From: HGM04593 sp045657945
GTDB lineage: Bacteria > Bacteroidota > Bacteroidia > Bacteroidales > Bacteroidaceae
Direction: 5' to 3'
Length of the DNA: 64,000 nucleotides
Assembly (NCBI GenBank): GCA_045657945.1
Contig: JAZOUB010000001.1
Span: 62,001-126,000 of the forward strand
Numbering within the stretch: the first letter of the stretch is position 1; each line of letters opens with the position of its first letter. The notes beneath the pieces are model-generated. The model did not search any database, was not told where the DNA came from, and worked only from the letters and a program-made list of their open reading frames with translations. The position numbers were made by a program, and so were the translations under genes. Below are positions 44,870 through 55,299 of this stretch, piece by piece.

Positions 44870-45023
44870 TGCGTTTGCATATCTTTGTGCAGTAATATTT
44901 TATGCATAAAAATACAGTGTTTTTGTAACAGTTTTCCGGGTGCTTTTGAGAGCTGTGTAAATGATTATTTAAAAAGCTCCGGTTTGCAATGTGTTGAGAA
45001 TAAATGAAAAACAAAATATAAAA

Positions 45024-48000
45024 ATGAAAAGAATTTTTACACATCTTTTTGTTGCTGTGCTGCTGATGTTGAGCACAACATCGTGGGCGCAGTTTGAGAA
45101 TGGTAAAGTCTACCGCATTGTATGCAGTGGAACCACTTCTGTTTCGTTGGGTGCAAGCGCGCTTACCGATGTTGCTGCGGTTTCTACAAGTGAGACCGAC
45201 AAGTCTCAACAGTGGTATGTGACTACAGACGGCAGTAACTACACTTTCCGCAACCTCAGTAACGGTCGTTATCTTTTGGGTAACAACGGTACGTCAGGGG
45301 AGTGGGGCTTGACAGAGACCAGTAACAACTTCACTGTCTCAACTGTCAGCAACAACTATTGCATCCGTCAAACAGGGCATTCCAATGGATATGCATATAT
45401 GCACAAGGATGCAGGCAACAACATCGTCAGTTGGGAATCGAATGCCGGAAATTCTCAGTGGACTCCAAAGGAAGTGGCTTATACGCCAGAGCAGCTTCAA
45501 ACAATCTGGGAAGAGGTTGAATCTCTTGTCGTTCCATCGACTACGGTGGATGCATATGAGGGATACCTTGATGTTCTCTTTAGCGATAAGTCTTGTGTTA
45601 CTCCCAAACTTGCAACGCTTGATGCTGCAAAAGCAACCGATGCATATAAGAACCTGCCGACTGCTTTGCAGAATATGGTAGATAAGGTGTATGGTGGCGA
45701 TTGGACTGAATCTACTGTCGCTCCAGCCGACCGCCCTAATGGCAACAATAATACAAACCACAGTTTGTGGACAGTTTCAGACACTTGGAATAATGATTAT
45801 GCCAAGCGTTTCCGTGTGCAGATGTACGAACCTTACAGTATCGAGGGCGAGATTACAAGTTACCTGCGTTTCAATGCGCACTGTAATATGGATAACCCTA
45901 CCGGTATCTACGCCAATGGCGGCGAACCCATCTATATTATGGTCGAGGGTACTATAGAGGATGGTGCAGAACTTTGGATTGCCCATCAGACCGGTCACGG
46001 AGCAACAGGTTATTATAGCAATGCAACCTATACCCGTTTGTACGAGGGCTTGAATGTTGTTCCTTATTTCAACGACGGCAGCCAGTTGTGGATTAACTAT
46101 CTTGTTCACACATACAATGGGAGTGGTGCGACAATCGAAGAGAAATTCCCACATAAACTGTCCGATTATAAACCTTTGAAAATCCACATAGAGGGTGGAC
46201 ATATCAATGGTTACTACAATGCAATCGGTGACTTCCGCGCAACAGATTCGGGCACAGAAAATCTTTGGGGCGAGGTGGATAACGACGAGGATTGGAACTA
46301 TTACAAGGCGCGTGTTGCCCTCTCTACAGATTTCGCGTTGCTTGGTCACCGCCAGACTCCATTGTTCCCATTCGGAACATACGAGAGTGGTAAAGGTGCG
46401 TTCTGTACCTATAACGATGGCGGTGGCTTGGAATATGCTCTTGCCTACCATCTTGACAATATAACTGTCCCCTCAACTCCCAACTGCTATGGCGGCAGTG
46501 GCAATACATTCGGTACTTTTGCCGGCAGTTATTCCGGAATGAACCTCGATGCCTCAAACGGTAAAATCAACATTATGCTTGAGGCTTGGGACCGCATTAT
46601 GTACAGCGAACTTGCAACAATGGGTCTTGTGAGTACATCTGCAATGGATAAGATGAACTCACTCTATCCACGCTGGACAAGCGAGGGAACTGCTGCCGAA
46701 ATCTATAACTATGGCGAGGCTACAGTTAATGGAGAAACAAAAACTTACAAGGATTTCTGTCAGGGTCTCGATTACAGCGAATATTTCAACCACCACGGTG
46801 CCGCTGTCGGTGCACCTAGCGGTTATATGAGCGGTGGTTGGCGAGTATGTAACTACCACTACAACACAATGGGTAGTATTATTGGTGTCATTGCCAACGA
46901 GGCCGGCCCCACTTGGGGACCTGCGCACGAGATTGGTCACCAGCACCAGGGTGTCTTCAACCTCAACGGACAGACAGAGGTTACCAACAACTTCTTCTCA
47001 AACGTAGCCGTTTGGTATATGGGTATGGGAACATCGCGTGTCAATGGTAGCGAGGGCTCTTTGGCGAGCGTGCTCGGTGCGTTCAATACCGATGGCAACG
47101 ACCTTTATACAAACAACATCTGGGCTATCACCCATTTGTACTACCGCCTGTGGCTCTACTACCACCTTGCCGGTAATAACACACAGTTCTGGCCCCGTCT
47201 GTTCGAACTTTGTCGTCAGGTGCCATTGGTGAACGGTGGACAGATAAGCGGTGAGACCTCGTTGCTCCGTTTCTATCAGCACGCTTGCGATGCTGCCGGT
47301 GAGGACTTGACCGAGTTCTTCCGCGCTCACGGTTATTTTGAAATTATGGACAACCGTTTTGTAGGTGACTACAGCAATGCTACATACAATATAACCCAAG
47401 AGCAGATTGATGCTGCCATAAAGAGCGTTAAGGATAAGGGTTATCCTGTGAACTATGCCGCTCTTCTCATCAACGATGCCACAAGCGAGACAACCGTAAA
47501 GCACGACGGTGCAACAAAACGCTCTCTTTGGGATGGCAGCGCGACAGCCGATCTTGGTTCGGTTAACGACTTTATCGATGGTGATATTGAAACGCTAACC
47601 AATTATACCGCAGCTGTTTCGGCCGACGGAACAGTTTCCATGAGTGGCGGCGAGGGTGGTATCGGTTTCCTTGTGCTCAACGAGGACGGCGAACTTGTTT
47701 CGTTCAGTAACAAGACTGAATTTGCGCTCAATGACGAGGCTGCCTACTTGCTTGCAACCGGCAAGGCAACAATTGTGGCTGTCGATACAGATAGCAAAAC
47801 AGCCGAGGCCGAGGTTGACCTCTCTGCCATTCAGCGCGAGATGTTGGAGGCACTTATCGAAAAGGTAGATGCTATGCCAATCGATGATGGCACATACACC
47901 CATGTCGGTTTCTATACAAAGGCTTGTGCAACCGACTTGTTGGCTGCTGTCGAGTCTGCAAAGACGGTGCTTGCAAGCGGAACAGGCTTTGCCGCTGCAT

Positions 48001-51000
48001 ACGAACTGCTCTATACCGAGAAAGAGAAATTTGTAAATTCTCCAAGTCTCTCTTATGTGCCGTTTGACCCATCGCTTACATACATTATCACAAACTATGC
48101 CTATAAGGACAAGACAATGTATTTGAGTTCCGGTGTGCGTTCAAATACGGGTGTAGACAAAACACTCGACACCTCAAAATGGCAGTTCAAGACAACCGGA
48201 ACCGATGGCGTTTATAATTTGTATAATGTTTCGGGCAATTATCTTGCTGCAGCATCAAAGAGCACTCTTGTCTCTTCTGTTTCGGACCAGGCAAGCGCTG
48301 CAACATACTCTTTGATTCAGGATTCCCCTGTAGGTACTTGGGCTATTTCAGTATCGCCTGCGGCTGAATTTGCAACTCTCCACGACAACTCACACGGTAA
48401 TGTCGTGGGTTGGGAGGCCGGCGCCAATGCGTCAAAGTGGTATCTCACAGCTGTTGAGGGCAGTACAAACAGCCAGGCGACACAGGCCAGTGATGAACTG
48501 CAGGCACTTATTGCAAAGACCGAGGCACTTATGAATGAGGTGGCAACTATTGAATTTTCTGCCGGCGATCCCGTTGCATTGCAGACAACGAATACAAATG
48601 GTGACTTCTATGTTCGCACCAATGCTACTAACACCGGTGGTAACAATGAAGGTCCTATTGCAAACCTCGTGGATGGTGAACTTGATAATTATTTCCATAC
48701 ACAGTATGCAAACAGTGCGACGTCTGATGATGATCTTGACCACTATATTGAGGTTAGCATGGGCAATGGCGCGCTTTCTGCATTCAAATTCTCTTATACA
48801 ACAAGAGCCGGCGTGGCAAACGATTATCCGCAGACGATAAAGGTATATGGCTCTAACACAGAGAACAAAACAGGTGATGAGAGTGGGTATGTTCTTCTCG
48901 CGACAATCTCTTCGGGTTTGCCTGCGAACAGTACTCAAACAACCTATACATATCCGTCTGTTATTGAAGCCGGTATTGCATATAAGTATTTGCGTTTTAT
49001 GGTTCCAACCACAAGCACTAACCGTGTAGCTAATAATGGCGCAGAACACAACTATTGGCATATGGCAGAGTTCGATATTTTGCCTGTCAACACAACAGCA
49101 ACATTGCGCGATGGTTTCACAAGTATCAGCAATGAAACCGTTGTTGCTGCTTACCATGCAATGAAAGAGGCATCGGCGTGGCTTGCTTATCCGTCGCTCA
49201 CTCCTGAACAGCTAACAACAGCAAAAACCGCGTTGCAGTCTGCTTATGAAACTCTTGTTGAAGAATATAACGGCGTTGCCGATGCCAAGAAAAAAGAACT
49301 GCAGGATTTGATTGATGCTACAAATGAACTTATCGCTCAGGTTGGCGAGGCTACCGTGATAGCCGGTGCCAATGTCGATTTGCTTGGCAAACTCTATGCC
49401 GAAAATCCTTATACCGCAGGTGGAACCTCTCACAGCGACTACTCTTCGGCAGAGAACGGTTATAACCTGCTCGATGGCAATGTGAATACACATTTCCACT
49501 CAGATTATAACACCTCTTCAATGGTTTCACCACCATACTTGCGTGTTGATTTGGGAAAAGGAAACTCTGCCCACAAGGTGAACTTTAATTATACCACGCG
49601 AAATCAAACGGGTTGTGCGCCTACAATAATCAATGTCTATGGCGGTGTTGCCGGTGTTGAATACTCACAGGGTGCGATTCAGAGTTCAGCTGCCCTCAAT
49701 GCAGTAACAACCCCCACAAAGATTGTAATAAAGAACCTTTCAGGTACAAACAGCAAATATTTCGCAGGAACAAGCAATGTAGATGATATCAGTGCCGCTG
49801 TTCTTGTATGGGAGCCTGTTGAAGTTGATGTTGCCGGTAAATACTACCTGCGTACAACAGATGCCAAGAATGGTTACATCCAGGCAAGTACTGCGGTGAA
49901 CGCAAGTGTAACACTTGGCCCAAAGGAAACTGCACAGGTGTTCCATACATCTGCACCTGTATCTGGTGGCAGTGGTGAAAATGCATTTGCTACAGAAACT
50001 CTTGCCACGGGTTCTGATACCGGTAATCTTGTGCGCTTTGTACAAGATGGTGAATCAACATGGCTTAATGTGAATACTGCTGGTGATGCTCCCCGTTTGG
50101 GTAATAGCGGTACCGGTGGTTGGACTGTACACAATGTCTATCTTGTAACCGAGACTGAGAATGACACCCCTTCGTACGACACGACTCCAATTGCGACATT
50201 TAAATCCACTGATGCTTCAAATCCGTTGCCTACCGGTGCATCTACAAAGTGGACCTCTACAGATATTGCATCGACAAAGGATTACCGTTTCTTCAAGTTC
50301 GAGGTGGCTGAATCACAGGGTAGTAATGCCGGTGGTTATTACTTTGCAATCTCTGAATTCGGTTTTAATATACTCGGTGAGTATTCTGTAACCATCAACC
50401 CCGAGTATGAGGGACTTGTTTCGGAGGAATTGCTTATAGAGACTCGTCAAGAGGTTGACGCCGCTGTAACAATGAAGAACATTGCAACATCAGAGGATTT
50501 GTTGCAGGTGCAGATAGATAAGCTGCAGGCTGCAAAGGATGCACTTGAGGAGGCTATGAGTTCGACATCTGCTTTGAAAGATGAATTGAATGCGCTCCTT
50601 GCTCAAGCAGAGGAGTTGCATAGGAGCATCATTGACCTTTATGGCGACTTGAGTCCTTATTATAGCAATGCAATTGCATATAATGATTTTCTTGCTTTCC
50701 TTCAAGAAATGGAGGAGGCATCAGCTGTTGCAAACAACAATGAAGCAACAGCCGATGAAATCAAGACTGCTTATGATGAATTGAAGAGCTTCTATGACGA
50801 GTTCCAGGCAATAAAGAGCACCGATTTTGCAGGTGACAGAACTGCCATTCAAGAACTTGTTGCCGAAATGGAAACTTTGTTTGCCGAGGTAGCCGACAAG
50901 ACAACTGCAAAAACAGCACTTGCTTTGCAGACAACCGATGATGAGAGTGATTTCTATATATGGTCTAACGCGACAGCTTGGGATTGCAATGGTATTGGTG

Positions 51001-54000
51001 CCCTGATTGACAAGAACGATGACGGTACGGCAAAAACCGGAACATTCTTCGGAACAACTTGGGATGGCGGTGCTGTAAACAGTTATGACCACTATATTGC
51101 TGTTGACCTGGGTGTGGATGTTGCAATCAGTGAACTCTCTATCGATTATACAACCCGAAACAGTACCCATGCAAACCAGCGTCCTACAGCAATAAAGGTT
51201 CTTGGTTGCAATGACAAGGAAGGCGAGTATGCTGAAATTACAACCCTTAGCGAGGGTATGCCTGTCGGTCAGTGCGAAAAATGGGAGATGTCATCTGCTG
51301 TCGCATTGAACAGTTATTACCGTTACATACGTTTTGCACCGGCTACAGAAGTGGGCTACTTCAATATGTCCGACTTCAATCTCTATGCTCATAGTGCAGT
51401 AAAGGCGAACGATAATTATTCCACATCCGATATAACAAGTGCACAGTTGTTTGCTATGAATGCTGCGTTGCTGGCAGGTATCGATGCAAGGGATAAGTTT
51501 GTGACCGAAGAAAATTACAATGCGGCTCTCACAACTTTGCAAACACAATATGATGCTTTGTTGGCAATAAAGAACGCCAATGTCAGTGACCGTAATTCGT
51601 TGGCAAACCTTATAGCCGAAACAAATACTCTTCTTGCCGAGGTTGCAAAAATTGATGAAACGGAGTCAAAGATTGCATTGCAGTGCGATGATGAGAATGC
51701 ATCTTATTATATATATTGCAATGCGCCGGGTAAAACAAACAACTACGGTGGTGATAACTTGGGTGTTGCTGCATTGCTCGATGTTGATGAGGGTGGCGAG
51801 CCTATCACTGCAACATTCCTGCATACAACATATACAGGCAATAGCTACGATGATGAACTCGACCACTATTTGCGTGTTGATATGGGCGAAGAGGTTGCTG
51901 TTGAAACTTTCAAGTTCCGTTATACTCCCCGAATCGGTAATACCAATAATGCACCATTGGTGATGCTTATTGAGGGTAGTAACGACGGCGTGAACTTTGA
52001 GGAGATTACAACACTCACCGATATGGCTACCACTTACCAGTCGGGCGAGATAACCAACGGCAAGGCTTATCGCTACATCCGCTTTATGGTTAAGGATACA
52101 CATAACCACGGTGCTTACAACGGGCATCCGTTCTTTGCGATGAGTCACTTTGAAATGACCGCTTGCAAGACAATTAAGGTTGCCCAGGGGGTTGCTTCGC
52201 CAAACTTGCCTTTGTCTGTAGTGGTTGCTGCAAGCAATGAGCTGATGGATGGTACCACTGTGAATGAGCAGTTCTATGTTACAGAAACTGTTTATAATAC
52301 CGCTGTTGCCGAATTGCAGGCAGCAAAGAATGCGTTGGCGGCAGCAATTGCGTTGAAGAACATCCCTGTTAGGCTTACAACAGATGTAAACAACCCTGTG
52401 CTCTACAAGATTAAGATTAATCGAAGCACTACCACTGTCCTTGAATATGATGGCGCAACCGCCGATGCAACAAAACAGGTTGCTGTTGCTGATGAGTATG
52501 TTGGCAACAAGTATCAGGCTTGGTACTTCATGCAGGGAACAGATACTGAAAGCAATGATGATATCCTTATTCTGCCTTATTGGAACGAGGGTGCGGCAAA
52601 TACCGCATTGAGACTTGGAGCGGCTTCAACAGGTAATGCTACGGCTGCAGTCTGGGCCGTAGAAAGTGGTGATGCAAGCAAAACGAAGCAGAATTGGTAC
52701 ATAACTGTTGATGCCGGTAACACAGCCGAGGGCTGGTGGAATATACGCCCCCAGGGTAAGGATAACTATTTCAGCAATAATGGCGGTGTGAACAATAAGA
52801 TGGGCTTCTGGAACAGTTCGAGCGACGACGGTTCTGAGTTCCAGTTTGTGCTTGATGAGACAGACTACTCTTTGTCCGATGCTTACTATGCACTTTATAA
52901 CCAGTATGTAGCTTGCGGTAGCGAGGCGGCTTCGGGCGAAGTAATCGGTACTTATACGGTGGAGAGTGCAACTGCATATAACGATGCATATAACAACGCT
53001 GCAGTGTTGCTTGAGGCTAAGAACTCTGCCGATGAAGAGTATAACGATGCTCGCACAACATTGGCCGGGGCATACGATGCGCTTGAGTACAACGGTGGTT
53101 TGTGCAAGATAAGGTCGGCATATACCGGTGGTTATAGCGTGAACAAGCTCGTTTATGTGGATGCTGTGAACAACCCCTATTTTGAGCAGGCTACAGATGA
53201 AACCCTTTCAAAATATGTATGGGAATTTGTGCCTGTCAAGGGTGGTTACAATTTGAAGAGCCTCCACACACAAAGCTATGTTACAGCTGCGTCTTGGGGA
53301 ACTCAGGTTGTTCTTGGCGATGAGGCTGCGGCCAGACTGGTTACAGTCGATTTCCTTGACAAAGAAAACGGCATTGTGCGCTTGAACGTTGCCGGCGGTT
53401 ATCCATTGCACGCGCAGGCGGATGGCAGTAAACTGGTTGGATATACAGGTGGTCTTGGAACAGCCTCGGCTTGGTATATCGAGGAGATAGAAGATTTGAC
53501 AACCATCAAGCACACCGTTACAATGAACGCTACATTCTCTTCGGTGATGCTCGGTTACAATGCAACAGTACCAGCCGGTGTCGAGGCTTATAATGCCGAG
53601 GGTGTCGAGGATGGCTATGTGTCACTTGTTGAGGTTGCAAGTGAGGGTGAAGTAATCCCTGCGAATACTCCTGTTATCCTTTACCGTACCGACAATAACA
53701 CAAGCAAGACATTTACATATACAACCACAGCTGCAGATGTACCAACTGAAACCGTTCTTGGCGGTAGCCTCTATCAGAAGTACGTGAAGTGCGACGATGG
53801 CAAGGACTATTACAAACTGATGATCAAGAGTGGTGAGGCCAAGATGTACTGGATGTACAAGGAGTTCAATGCCGAAGGCGTGAGCCAGGGCGATACTAAC
53901 GACGGTGGCCACATCAAGTGCAGTGCCAACAAGATTTATATGGCACTGCCACAGCGTGAGCAGGCAGCATCGTTCGGCATGCGTTTCAAGGAACCGGAAA

Positions 54001-54131
54001 CAACCGGTGTCGATGAGTTTGGAGACGAACCGGAAAATGATGTGATTTATGACCTTCAGGGCCGCAAACTCACCGAGATAACTCAGCCGGGCTTCTATAT
54101 TATAAACGGCAAGAAAGTGTATGTAAAGTAA
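45024..54131 (+). CDS. Giant secreted M60-like metalloprotease with multiple carbohydrate-binding modules
   Basis: 3035 residues from the ATG at 45024, which opens a signal peptide (MKRIFTHLFVAVLLMLST, cleaved after SWAQ). Order by eye: ricin-like beta-trefoil (about 25-150); M60/enhancin-like peptidase (about 200-780) with the gluzincin site HEIGHQHQ (H635, E636, H639) and E652 in GQTEVTNN; then alternating three-helix FIVAR-like linkers, further ricin-like domains (about 1014-1146, 2449-2612, 2691-2825) and four F5/8-type C (CBM32-like) domains (about 1178-1356, 1443-1592, 1965-2126, 2216-2379), recognisable by repeated DHY(I/L)xV(D/S)(M/L)G and YRYIRF. The C-terminus VIYDLQGRKLTEITQPGFYI is a Bacteroidales sorting-type tail. 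M60-like proteases cleave glycosylated mucin-type substrates, so a secreted or surface mucinase is the likely role. Domain borders are approximate. Confidence 0.88.
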   Translation: MKRIFTHLFVAVLLMLSTTSWAQFENGKVYRIVCSGTTSVSLGASALTDVAAVSTSETDKSQQWYVTTDGSNYTFRNLSNGRYLLGNNGTSGEWGLTETSNNFTVSTVSNNYCIRQTGHSNGYAYMHKDAGNNIVSWESNAGNSQWTPKEVAYTPEQLQTIWEEVESLVVPSTTVDAYEGYLDVLFSDKSCVTPKLATLDAAKATDAYKNLPTALQNMVDKVYGGDWTESTVAPADRPNGNNNTNHSLWTVSDTWNNDYAKRFRVQMYEPYSIEGEITSYLRFNAHCNMDNPTGIYANGGEPIYIMVEGTIEDGAELWIAHQTGHGATGYYSNATYTRLYEGLNVVPYFNDGSQLWINYLVHTYNGSGATIEEKFPHKLSDYKPLKIHIEGGHINGYYNAIGDFRATDSGTENLWGEVDNDEDWNYYKARVALSTDFALLGHRQTPLFPFGTYESGKGAFCTYNDGGGLEYALAYHLDNITVPSTPNCYGGSGNTFGTFAGSYSGMNLDASNGKINIMLEAWDRIMYSELATMGLVSTSAMDKMNSLYPRWTSEGTAAEIYNYGEATVNGETKTYKDFCQGLDYSEYFNHHGAAVGAPSGYMSGGWRVCNYHYNTMGSIIGVIANEAGPTWGPAHEIGHQHQGVFNLNGQTEVTNNFFSNVAVWYMGMGTSRVNGSEGSLASVLGAFNTDGNDLYTNNIWAITHLYYRLWLYYHLAGNNTQFWPRLFELCRQVPLVNGGQISGETSLLRFYQHACDAAGEDLTEFFRAHGYFEIMDNRFVGDYSNATYNITQEQIDAAIKSVKDKGYPVNYAALLINDATSETTVKHDGATKRSLWDGSATADLGSVNDFIDGDIETLTNYTAAVSADGTVSMSGGEGGIGFLVLNEDGELVSFSNKTEFALNDEAAYLLATGKATIVAVDTDSKTAEAEVDLSAIQREMLEALIEKVDAMPIDDGTYTHVGFYTKACATDLLAAVESAKTVLASGTGFAAAYELLYTEKEKFVNSPSLSYVPFDPSLTYIITNYAYKDKTMYLSSGVRSNTGVDKTLDTSKWQFKTTGTDGVYNLYNVSGNYLAAASKSTLVSSVSDQASAATYSLIQDSPVGTWAISVSPAAEFATLHDNSHGNVVGWEAGANASKWYLTAVEGSTNSQATQASDELQALIAKTEALMNEVATIEFSAGDPVALQTTNTNGDFYVRTNATNTGGNNEGPIANLVDGELDNYFHTQYANSATSDDDLDHYIEVSMGNGALSAFKFSYTTRAGVANDYPQTIKVYGSNTENKTGDESGYVLLATISSGLPANSTQTTYTYPSVIEAGIAYKYLRFMVPTTSTNRVANNGAEHNYWHMAEFDILPVNTTATLRDGFTSISNETVVAAYHAMKEASAWLAYPSLTPEQLTTAKTALQSAYETLVEEYNGVADAKKKELQDLIDATNELIAQVGEATVIAGANVDLLGKLYAENPYTAGGTSHSDYSSAENGYNLLDGNVNTHFHSDYNTSSMVSPPYLRVDLGKGNSAHKVNFNYTTRNQTGCAPTIINVYGGVAGVEYSQGAIQSSAALNAVTTPTKIVIKNLSGTNSKYFAGTSNVDDISAAVLVWEPVEVDVAGKYYLRTTDAKNGYIQASTAVNASVTLGPKETAQVFHTSAPVSGGSGENAFATETLATGSDTGNLVRFVQDGESTWLNVNTAGDAPRLGNSGTGGWTVHNVYLVTETENDTPSYDTTPIATFKSTDASNPLPTGASTKWTSTDIASTKDYRFFKFEVAESQGSNAGGYYFAISEFGFNILGEYSVTINPEYEGLVSEELLIETRQEVDAAVTMKNIATSEDLLQVQIDKLQAAKDALEEAMSSTSALKDELNALLAQAEELHRSIIDLYGDLSPYYSNAIAYNDFLAFLQEMEEASAVANNNEATADEIKTAYDELKSFYDEFQAIKSTDFAGDRTAIQELVAEMETLFAEVADKTTAKTALALQTTDDESDFYIWSNATAWDCNGIGALIDKNDDGTAKTGTFFGTTWDGGAVNSYDHYIAVDLGVDVAISELSIDYTTRNSTHANQRPTAIKVLGCNDKEGEYAEITTLSEGMPVGQCEKWEMSSAVALNSYYRYIRFAPATEVGYFNMSDFNLYAHSAVKANDNYSTSDITSAQLFAMNAALLAGIDARDKFVTEENYNAALTTLQTQYDALLAIKNANVSDRNSLANLIAETNTLLAEVAKIDETESKIALQCDDENASYYIYCNAPGKTNNYGGDNLGVAALLDVDEGGEPITATFLHTTYTGNSYDDELDHYLRVDMGEEVAVETFKFRYTPRIGNTNNAPLVMLIEGSNDGVNFEEITTLTDMATTYQSGEITNGKAYRYIRFMVKDTHNHGAYNGHPFFAMSHFEMTACKTIKVAQGVASPNLPLSVVVAASNELMDGTTVNEQFYVTETVYNTAVAELQAAKNALAAAIALKNIPVRLTTDVNNPVLYKIKINRSTTTVLEYDGATADATKQVAVADEYVGNKYQAWYFMQGTDTESNDDILILPYWNEGAANTALRLGAASTGNATAAVWAVESGDASKTKQNWYITVDAGNTAEGWWNIRPQGKDNYFSNNGGVNNKMGFWNSSSDDGSEFQFVLDETDYSLSDAYYALYNQYVACGSEAASGEVIGTYTVESATAYNDAYNNAAVLLEAKNSADEEYNDARTTLAGAYDALEYNGGLCKIRSAYTGGYSVNKLVYVDAVNNPYFEQATDETLSKYVWEFVPVKGGYNLKSLHTQSYVTAASWGTQVVLGDEAAARLVTVDFLDKENGIVRLNVAGGYPLHAQADGSKLVGYTGGLGTASAWYIEEIEDLTTIKHTVTMNATFSSVMLGYNATVPAGVEAYNAEGVEDGYVSLVEVASEGEVIPANTPVILYRTDNNTSKTFTYTTTAADVPTETVLGGSLYQKYVKCDDGKDYYKLMIKSGEAKMYWMYKEFNAEGVSQGDTNDGGHIKCSANKIYMALPQREQAASFGMRFKEPETTGVDEFGDEPENDVIYDLQGRKLTEITQPGFYIINGKKVYVK

Positions 54132-54202
54132 ATGATGTTTTTGTCATTCTGAGTGAAATGAAGAATCTCAAGTAATAATGTGAATAAAGAAGATATACGA
54201 AG

Positions 54203-54376
54203 ATGAAAAAAATATATATAAGCCCTGAAACCGAATTTGTAAAGTGCATTCCCTGTGCAATGATTGCTGCGTCGTTGCCTACCGACAATGGTGGCCAGTG
54301 GGGCGAGGATGATTTTGAAGGCGAGGCTGCCGGTGCAGCGCGTGGCGACTGGAGCAATATGTGGGAAAATATGTGA
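54203..54376 (+). CDS. 57-residue small protein of the Bacteroidales MKKIY-type
   Basis: ATG at 54203 to TGA at 54374-54376. Sequence begins MKKIYISPETEFVKCIPCAM, continues IAASLPTDNGGQWGEDDFEG and ends RGDWSNMWENM. There is no signal peptide. The layout (short basic start, hydrophobic middle ending in IAAS, then a Gly/Asp-rich acidic tail) resembles small uncharacterised ORFs found beside many Bacteroidales surface genes. It is 71 bases after the protease stop and 16 bases before a strong terminator, so it is probably cotranscribed with the protease. A peptide precursor or regulator is possible; function unknown. Confidence 0.6.
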   Translation: MKKIYISPETEFVKCIPCAMIAASLPTDNGGQWGEDDFEGEAAGAARGDWSNMWENM

Positions 54377-54392
54377 TAGCCGCAGTCTCTGT

Positions 54393-54432
54393 AAACACGA
54401 ATGGCGAGGAACAATCCTCGCCATTCGTGTTT
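54393..54432 (+). terminator. Terminator after the small ORF
   Basis: An 18-bp perfect stem (54393-54410 with 54415-54432) around an ACAA tetraloop. The T tail is short, but the stem is very stable. Confidence 0.75.
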
Positions 54433-54467
54433 GTTGTAGCCGATGCCCAAAAGACCTAAAAGGGCTT

Positions 54468-54490
54468 AAAGGCAATTTAGTTGCCTTTTT
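54468..54490. terminator. Second hairpin with T run between convergent genes
   Basis: AAAGGCAA (54468-54475) and TTGCCTTT (54481-54488), a 5-base loop and a T run on the plus strand. It lies between the small ORF and the convergent ZIP gene and backs up the preceding terminator; the A run upstream also gives T residues for minus-strand transcripts. Confidence 0.6.
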
Positions 54491-54503
54491 GAATCCCTAA
54501 AGG

Positions 54504-55277
54504 TTATTCCAGGCAGCTGTCGAGCAGCATCATGAGCATGAATCCAATGGCAAAGCCTATTGTGCCAATGTTGCTGTGCTTGCCCTTCTGCGATGAAGGG
54601 ATCAGCTCCTCGACCACTACATAGAGCATTGCTCCGGCAGCGAATGCAAGGAGAATGGGCATTGCCGATGAACTGTCCTTGAGGATGAACATTGTGGCAA
54701 GTGCCGCAATGGGTTCTACAAGACCCGATGCCGCTCCCCAAATGAAGGCATTCCGTGGGCTTTTACCCTCGTTGCGCAATGGGACGGAGATGATTGCTCC
54801 CTCGGGGATGTTCTGAATTGCCATACCTATTGAAAGTGCCAAGGCGCCGGCAAGGGTGAGGTCGGTGTCTCCGCTCAGGACTCCGCCAAAGACAACTCCG
54901 ACGGCCATTCCCTCGGGGATGTTGTGCAGTGCCACGGCAAGAATCATCTTTATTGAGCGTGGCAGGCGTGAGCGTGGTCCCTCTGAGCCATTGTCATCGA
55001 CATGCTGATGGGGGATTACGGTGTCGAGCAGCAACAGGAAACATACTCCGGCTGCGAAACCTGCAAGTACGGGCCATGTGTTGCCTATTCCTTCGCCCAC
55101 CTGCTCCAGTGCCGGCTGTAGCAGTGACCAGAAACTGGCTGCCACCATCACGCCCGATGCAAATCCAAGCATCGCACTGTTTGTCTTTTCGGTTATGCCG
55201 TTGCGCATCATCAGCACTATTGCCGCGCCCAGCACTGTTCCCAAGAAGGGTATTGTGAGTCCTATAATTGTTTCCAT
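54504..55277 (-). CDS. ZIP-family divalent metal transporter
   Basis: 257 residues from the ATG at 55277 (METIIGLTIPFLGTVLGAAI). Eight hydrophobic helices. Conserved helix-4 metal-path motif ALHNIPEGMAVGVVFGG and helix-5 NIPEGAIISVPLRNEG, with the usual His/Asn/Glu residues; the His-rich loop is short (PHQHVDDNG). Imports zinc or similar divalent metals across the inner membrane, as ZupT/GufA-type proteins do; metal preference unknown. Confidence 0.9.
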   Translation of the reverse strand: METIIGLTIPFLGTVLGAAIVLMMRNGITEKTNSAMLGFASGVMVAASFWSLLQPALEQVGEGIGNTWPVLAGFAAGVCFLLLLDTVIPHQHVDDNGSEGPRSRLPRSIKMILAVALHNIPEGMAVGVVFGGVLSGDTDLTLAGALALSIGMAIQNIPEGAIISVPLRNEGKSPRNAFIWGAASGLVEPIAALATMFILKDSSSAMPILLAFAAGAMLYVVVEELIPSSQKGKHSNIGTIGFAIGFMLMMLLDSCLE

Positions 55278-55299
55278 GGTTTTAAAGTTTACAGTCTTG

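Noticed and set aside
45777..46451. 224-codon minus-strand open frame inside the giant protease gene
   Set aside because: Antisense shadow of a coding region with strong sense-strand domain signatures.
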